Under the pieces are notes generated by a model. That model worked only from the letters and a program-made list of their open reading frames with translations, made no database searches and was not told the DNA's origin. The position numbers and the translations under genes were made by a program. Below, one piece after another: positions 42,815-46,469 of a stretch of DNA of 46,469 nt. How positions within the stretch are numbered: position 1 is the stretch's first letter; each line of letters opens with the position of its first letter. This DNA is from Blastocatellia bacterium (GTDB lineage Bacteria > Acidobacteriota > Blastocatellia > HR10 > J050), in contig JANWZE010000060.1 in the NCBI GenBank assembly GCA_025054955.1, positions 1 through 46,469 of the forward strand, in the 5' to 3' direction.

Positions 42815-43924
42815 ATGGCAGAGAAGAAAATCCGCGTTTTTCTGACGTGTGATATTGGTCAAGAGGCCGTTGATGTTCTCAGAAACCGTGGTTATGAGGT
42901 AGAAGTCTATCCTGAGATGGAACCGCCGCCCAAGTCGTTGATCGTAGAGAAAGTCAAGTCAGGCATTGATGGTTTGATAACGACGTTGCGTGATCAAATT
43001 GATGAAGAAGTTTTCGCCGCTGGCGCTGGCACGTTACAGGTTGTGTCGCAAATTGCCGTCGGGTTCGATAACATTGATCGAGCGGCTGCCAATCGCTATC
43101 GCATCCCGTTTACCAACACAGCGGATGTGTTGACGGAAGCGACCGCCGAATTTGCCTTCTTCCTGATGGGGGCTGTTGCACGGAAGCTGCATTCAGCAGA
43201 AAAACTGCTTGAGCAGGGAGAGTGGAAAACGTGGCATCCGTATTTGCCTTTTCTCGGCGATGAGGTGACGGGTAAAACGGTGGCCATCATCGGCACAGGA
43301 CGAATCGGTCAGGCGATGGCCAAAAAATGTATTGGCTTTGACATGAACATTCTCTGCTACGATGCGGTGTATCAGGATGAAGCCTTCATTGGACGAGCCC
43401 GCCGGCTGATGGATGTTCGATATGAGGAAGGATTCTGCAAGACGAGGCAGACAATCGAATACGTTGACTTTGAGCAGGCTCTCTCTCGCGCTGATTATGT
43501 GAGCCTTCATGTGCCATTGATCATGCCGGGGACAGGGCCGACACCAACGTATCATCTCATCAACGAAGCCTCGTTGCGCATGATGAAACCGACAGCTTAT
43601 CTGATCAATACATCGCGTGGGCCTGTTGTTGATGAGCAAGCGTTGGCTCAGGCGTTGTTGAATGACTGGATTGCCGGGGCGGCGCTTGATGTATATGAGG
43701 TCGAGCCATTGCCGATGGACAGTCCCTTGAGGGACCCGCGGTTGGAGCACAAGCTGCGGAAGCTTCCCCATTTTGCCAGTGCGGCTCGCGCCACACGCTT
43801 GAGTGTGGACCCGAACGTCGGCATGGCCGGTCGCTGTATCCAGGGACTCATTGACGTGATCGAGAAAAATTACGGCGGCGACCCCAAACAGATGCCCTAC
43901 GTTGTCAATAAAGAAGCATTTTAG
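42815..43924 (+). CDS. D-2-hydroxyacid dehydrogenase (glyoxylate/hydroxypyruvate reductase-like)
   Basis: 369 residues. The NAD-binding motif VAIIGTGRIGQAMAKK, the catalytic Arg in LINTSRGPVVDEQAL, Glu in DVYEVEPLPMD and His in LPHFASAARATR are all present. An insert of about 40 residues after ILCYDAVYQ makes it longer than usual. It probably reduces glyoxylate or a related 2-keto acid with NAD(P)H; the exact substrate cannot be decided. Confidence 0.88.
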   Translation: MAEKKIRVFLTCDIGQEAVDVLRNRGYEVEVYPEMEPPPKSLIVEKVKSGIDGLITTLRDQIDEEVFAAGAGTLQVVSQIAVGFDNIDRAAANRYRIPFTNTADVLTEATAEFAFFLMGAVARKLHSAEKLLEQGEWKTWHPYLPFLGDEVTGKTVAIIGTGRIGQAMAKKCIGFDMNILCYDAVYQDEAFIGRARRLMDVRYEEGFCKTRQTIEYVDFEQALSRADYVSLHVPLIMPGTGPTPTYHLINEASLRMMKPTAYLINTSRGPVVDEQALAQALLNDWIAGAALDVYEVEPLPMDSPLRDPRLEHKLRKLPHFASAARATRLSVDPNVGMAGRCIQGLIDVIEKNYGGDPKQMPYVVNKEAF

Positions 43925-44119
43925 TGGAGCAGCAGTCCGCGGGTGGTGAATCGCGTTATTGTCCTTGATCGGCATGGCGTGGTTGCTCTGAAAGCGGATA
44001 GCGATTGAGTCATCCTCGGGTGACCAACCTGCTCCACAGAATCATTGCAGAGCGGTTAGGGAAGAATTTTACGGAGCAAACCTGATTGCGGCTCAATGAG
44101 ATTGTGCGGGTGAGCGGCC

Positions 44120-44287
44120 ATGCCACCATCCAATGAAATCGTCAACATGGGAGGAAGCGAAGATTTCTCAAGGTTCCTTCGTCAGCCACCCGATGGTGAA
44201 TTGTTAGGTGTAACTGTCGTGCCCATGCGTTCACTTAGATGTGTTGAATGCTCTCGTCAGGCTTTGGCAATTAAGGAGGGAGAATGA
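44120..44287 (+). CDS. Small ORF overlapping the helicase start
   Basis: 55 codons, from ATG at 44120 to TGA at 44285-44287, ending in an ATGA overlap with the helicase gene. GGTGAG lies upstream at modest distance. The product contains CVEC near the C-terminus and an acidic/basic middle. The Shine-Dalgarno of the helicase gene lies inside it. It could be a leader ORF or a real small protein; I recognise nothing in it. The rest of the 359-bp spacer from 43925 shows no clear feature. Confidence 0.35.
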   Translation: MPPSNEIVNMGGSEDFSRFLRQPPDGELLGVTVVPMRSLRCVECSRQALAIKEGE

Positions 44288-46469
44288 CGGAACGGAGCGC
44301 GCATGCCTCTATATCCGAGCTTGTGGACTATTACCGTCGGTGCTTAGCTCTCGAACGGCAGGGCGAGGCCAGTTTGAGCGATCGTGAGTTTCTTGGCACG
44401 CGCTGGAGGCCGCCGCGCTTTCATGCGATCAGCACAATCGCTACGACGTGGTCAGAGACGTTCGCATCGCCAGCCGCTCAGAAGGGACTTCAGCAGGTTG
44501 AGCGCCAAGAAGCAGCCGTTTTGCTTTTCGCTCCATTTCTGGCGGTTTTCCGCGACGTGGAAAGCGGCGAGCGACGGTGGGAGCCGGTGGGAGGCGTTTA
44601 TTGTCCTCATGGCCCGCAGGGCGTGCGCGTAGACCCGGCCGATCTCTTCATCGGGCGTTGCCTCGGCGATGAAATTGGCGCTGATGAACTGGCTGTGGTG
44701 CGGGCTACGATCGAAGAAAGTGCGCGCCAAAGCCCGCTTGCTCTGCAGCACGCGGTGCGGGAGCTGCTTCAACGCTATGGGCTACCGCTTTCGGCAGCGA
44801 CGGGGCTGTCCGATGTGGCGCCACCGGCTATTGTCCCATGGGCGGGTTTTTGGGTGGTCGGTCAACCAAGTTATGATCGCACGTTGCAGGAGGAGCTGGA
44901 CAGCCTCCAACGACACTCGGCGGCAGGCACGGCGCTTTCGTTTCTGTGGCAACCGCCTATGTCGAGGCCGTTGGATTTCCAAGATGTATTGATGGCATTA
45001 GCGAATCCTGTCAGGCCCACATTGAGTCAAGCGCTCGCGCTGGCAGCGGCCATGCGGTCGCCACTGACAGTGATCACGGGGCCGCCTGGCACGGGGAAGA
45101 CGCGCGTGATCGTGGGGCTTATCATCTCTCATTTGCTCTCCGGTCAATCGGTACTTCTTGCCAGTCGTGTCAATCGTGCGGTGGACGCCGCTGTGGAGCT
45201 GGCCGAGCGCTTGATGGGGAAAGGCTGCGTCTTACGCACGGGCAATGAACAGGCGCGGACGCAACTGGCTGAGACGTTGGGAGAGTTGATCGGACGTTCG
45301 CGCTGGAAGCAAGAGGGCGAGCTGTTCGCCTCATTGTCGAGAGATGGTGATCTCTCTTCGACAAGGGAAGGGCAGCGGATTGATCGGGCGAGCGACGAGC
45401 TGAGGGCCTACGATCAGCGAATCACTCAACTGTGTCATCAGCTCAATCGTTGCGCGCGTCAGTTGCAGAGATTCGGCACAGGGCCGGACGGCGATCGCTG
45501 GAGCCGACTCTGGTGGAGTGTTCGCTGGTGGTTGTGGAAGGGAGAACGGCACATGCGCGAGCTGCATGAGGCCTGGGGAGAGGTCTGTCAGCTTTTTGAC
45601 GAACTGGACAGCCACGCACTTGCGGCTGCGCGTCAGGCGCACACGGTCGCCCTGTGGCATCGCCTTGGCGATATGCTGAAACGTGGTGAATCGAAGCTCC
45701 GCGAGCTGATGTCAGTGGTGACCGACCGGCAGCAACGGTTGCAGGCCTTCGAAGATGTGGGCCGATTGGGCTTCTGCATTGCTGTCACCACGCTCTCGGT
45801 CGGGCAGAATCTTCCACTTTCGGCAGGCCTTTTCGATACGCTCATTGTGGATGAAGCGTCCTCATGTGATCCTGCCTCGCTGCTTCCTCTGCTGTATCGA
45901 GCTCGGCGGGTCGTCATCGTGGGAGACCCCAAACAGCTCGACCACGTGACGCGCGAGCGATGGAGGCGGATCACAACAGTGCCATATTTGCGCTCGGTCG
46001 GAGGAAACCGAATCGAAGCTTCTTTCGCCGTCTCAGCCTTTGCTCTCATGCACAGGCTCGCAGATGAAGAAACGTTTTGGTTGGCCGATCATTTCCGCTG
46101 CCCACCGCCGATCATCGCCTTTGCCAACGAAAGCTTCTACGGCGGTCGGTTGCGCATTCACACGAGCGTGCAGGAGTCAGAGCCGATCGTCGTCCGGCAC
46201 GTGGCTGGCCAACACCGGACGCGCGGCGTGACACGCAGCCTGACCAATGAAGCACAGATAGAGGCGGCGTTGAACCTCTTGGCCGAATGGGCCGAGCAAT
46301 ATCCTGACCGGTCGCTGGGGCTCGTCGCCCCTTATCGAGCGTTCGTGGATGAGATATTTGAGCGATTGCATGAGGATCAGGCACTGGGTGGACTGCACAA
46401 AAAGCGCATGCAGCAACAGCTCATCATCGGGACCGCCCATCGGTTTCAGGGTAGCGAAGTGGACTATCT
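44284..46469 (+). CDS. Superfamily 1 helicase (UPF1/Dna2-like AAA), 3' end outside the window
   Basis: 728 codons are visible and the frame runs off the right edge. AAGGAGGGA precedes the ATG at 44284. An N-terminal domain of about 230 residues of unknown type comes first. Helicase motifs follow: Walker A GPPGTGKT (266-273), a long helical insert, LIVDEASSCDPASLLP (Walker B), GDPKQLDHVT (motif III), DHFRCPPPIIAFAN (motif IV), and the start of motif V in TAHRFQGSEVDYL. This family includes stand-alone helicases and parts of defence systems; the neighbours that would decide lie outside the window. Confidence 0.88.
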   Translation, partial: MTERSAHASISELVDYYRRCLALERQGEASLSDREFLGTRWRPPRFHAISTIATTWSETFASPAAQKGLQQVERQEAAVLLFAPFLAVFRDVESGERRWEPVGGVYCPHGPQGVRVDPADLFIGRCLGDEIGADELAVVRATIEESARQSPLALQHAVRELLQRYGLPLSAATGLSDVAPPAIVPWAGFWVVGQPSYDRTLQEELDSLQRHSAAGTALSFLWQPPMSRPLDFQDVLMALANPVRPTLSQALALAAAMRSPLTVITGPPGTGKTRVIVGLIISHLLSGQSVLLASRVNRAVDAAVELAERLMGKGCVLRTGNEQARTQLAETLGELIGRSRWKQEGELFASLSRDGDLSSTREGQRIDRASDELRAYDQRITQLCHQLNRCARQLQRFGTGPDGDRWSRLWWSVRWWLWKGERHMRELHEAWGEVCQLFDELDSHALAAARQAHTVALWHRLGDMLKRGESKLRELMSVVTDRQQRLQAFEDVGRLGFCIAVTTLSVGQNLPLSAGLFDTLIVDEASSCDPASLLPLLYRARRVVIVGDPKQLDHVTRERWRRITTVPYLRSVGGNRIEASFAVSAFALMHRLADEETFWLADHFRCPPPIIAFANESFYGGRLRIHTSVQESEPIVVRHVAGQHRTRGVTRSLTNEAQIEAALNLLAEWAEQYPDRSLGLVAPYRAFVDEIFERLHEDQALGGLHKKRMQQQLIIGTAHRFQGSEVDY

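Overview
The window reads as chromosomal DNA from an Acidobacteriota bacterium, most likely Blastocatellia-like. This is inferred from three secreted von Willebrand factor A proteins of the kind described as the acidobacterial VWFA-related family, a giant Oar-like TonB-dependent receptor with an N-terminal carboxypeptidase-regulatory-like domain, and a secreted carboxypeptidase-regulatory/TPR protein. The taxonomy is not proven by any marker I could test.

Positions 1-8864 hold a complete type I-E CRISPR-Cas locus on the minus strand: cas3, cse1, cse2, cas6e, cas7e, cas5e, cas1, cas2, then a CRISPR array with 61-bp period that runs off the left edge. cas6e lies between cse2 and cas7e instead of after cas5e. 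Degenerate copies of the CRISPR repeat are embedded in the cas operon: three at near-array spacing between cse1 and cse2, and one between cas5e and cas1. They split the operon into cas3-cse1, cse2-cas6e-cas7e-cas5e and cas1-cas2 blocks. They are the strongest candidate here for something undescribed, for example Cas6e processing of its own mRNA or a CRISPR-like regulatory RNA.

Positions 9011-11651 hold tRNA-Asp and tRNA-Val, a higher-order tandem repeat, a secreted TPR protein, a UPF0175/DUF3368 toxin-antitoxin pair and a cluster of short palindromic repeats. Positions 11660-15520 encode the TonB-dependent receptor. Positions 16143-21032 carry glpK, rlmB, a protein with three HTH-like units and an ATP-grasp-like protein. 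On the minus strand follow yebC, gltX, tRNA-Ser and a VWFA protein.

Positions 25266-29099 form a probable envelope-stress operon: ECF sigma factor, zinc-binding anti-sigma factor, an HtrA-like protein that has lost its catalytic triad but keeps two PDZ domains, and a VWFA protein. A second PIN toxin-antitoxin pair, a repeat-rich spacer and a third VWFA gene follow. Positions 32922-36085 encode a TlpA-like thioredoxin, an outer-membrane barrel with one cysteine pair, and an Omp28-like thioredoxin-fold protein, which look like one functional group.

Positions 36226-40891 are a tight minus-strand operon (asnS, LOG-family protein, methyltransferase, arginase, ddl). Then come an aspartate aminotransferase, a repeat-rich spacer, a 2-hydroxyacid dehydrogenase, and a truncated superfamily 1 helicase that runs off the right edge and is preceded by an overlapping small ORF. 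An 88-bp dispersed repeat with a hairpin showing a compensatory base change occurs three times; two copies end at the ribosome binding site of the next gene.
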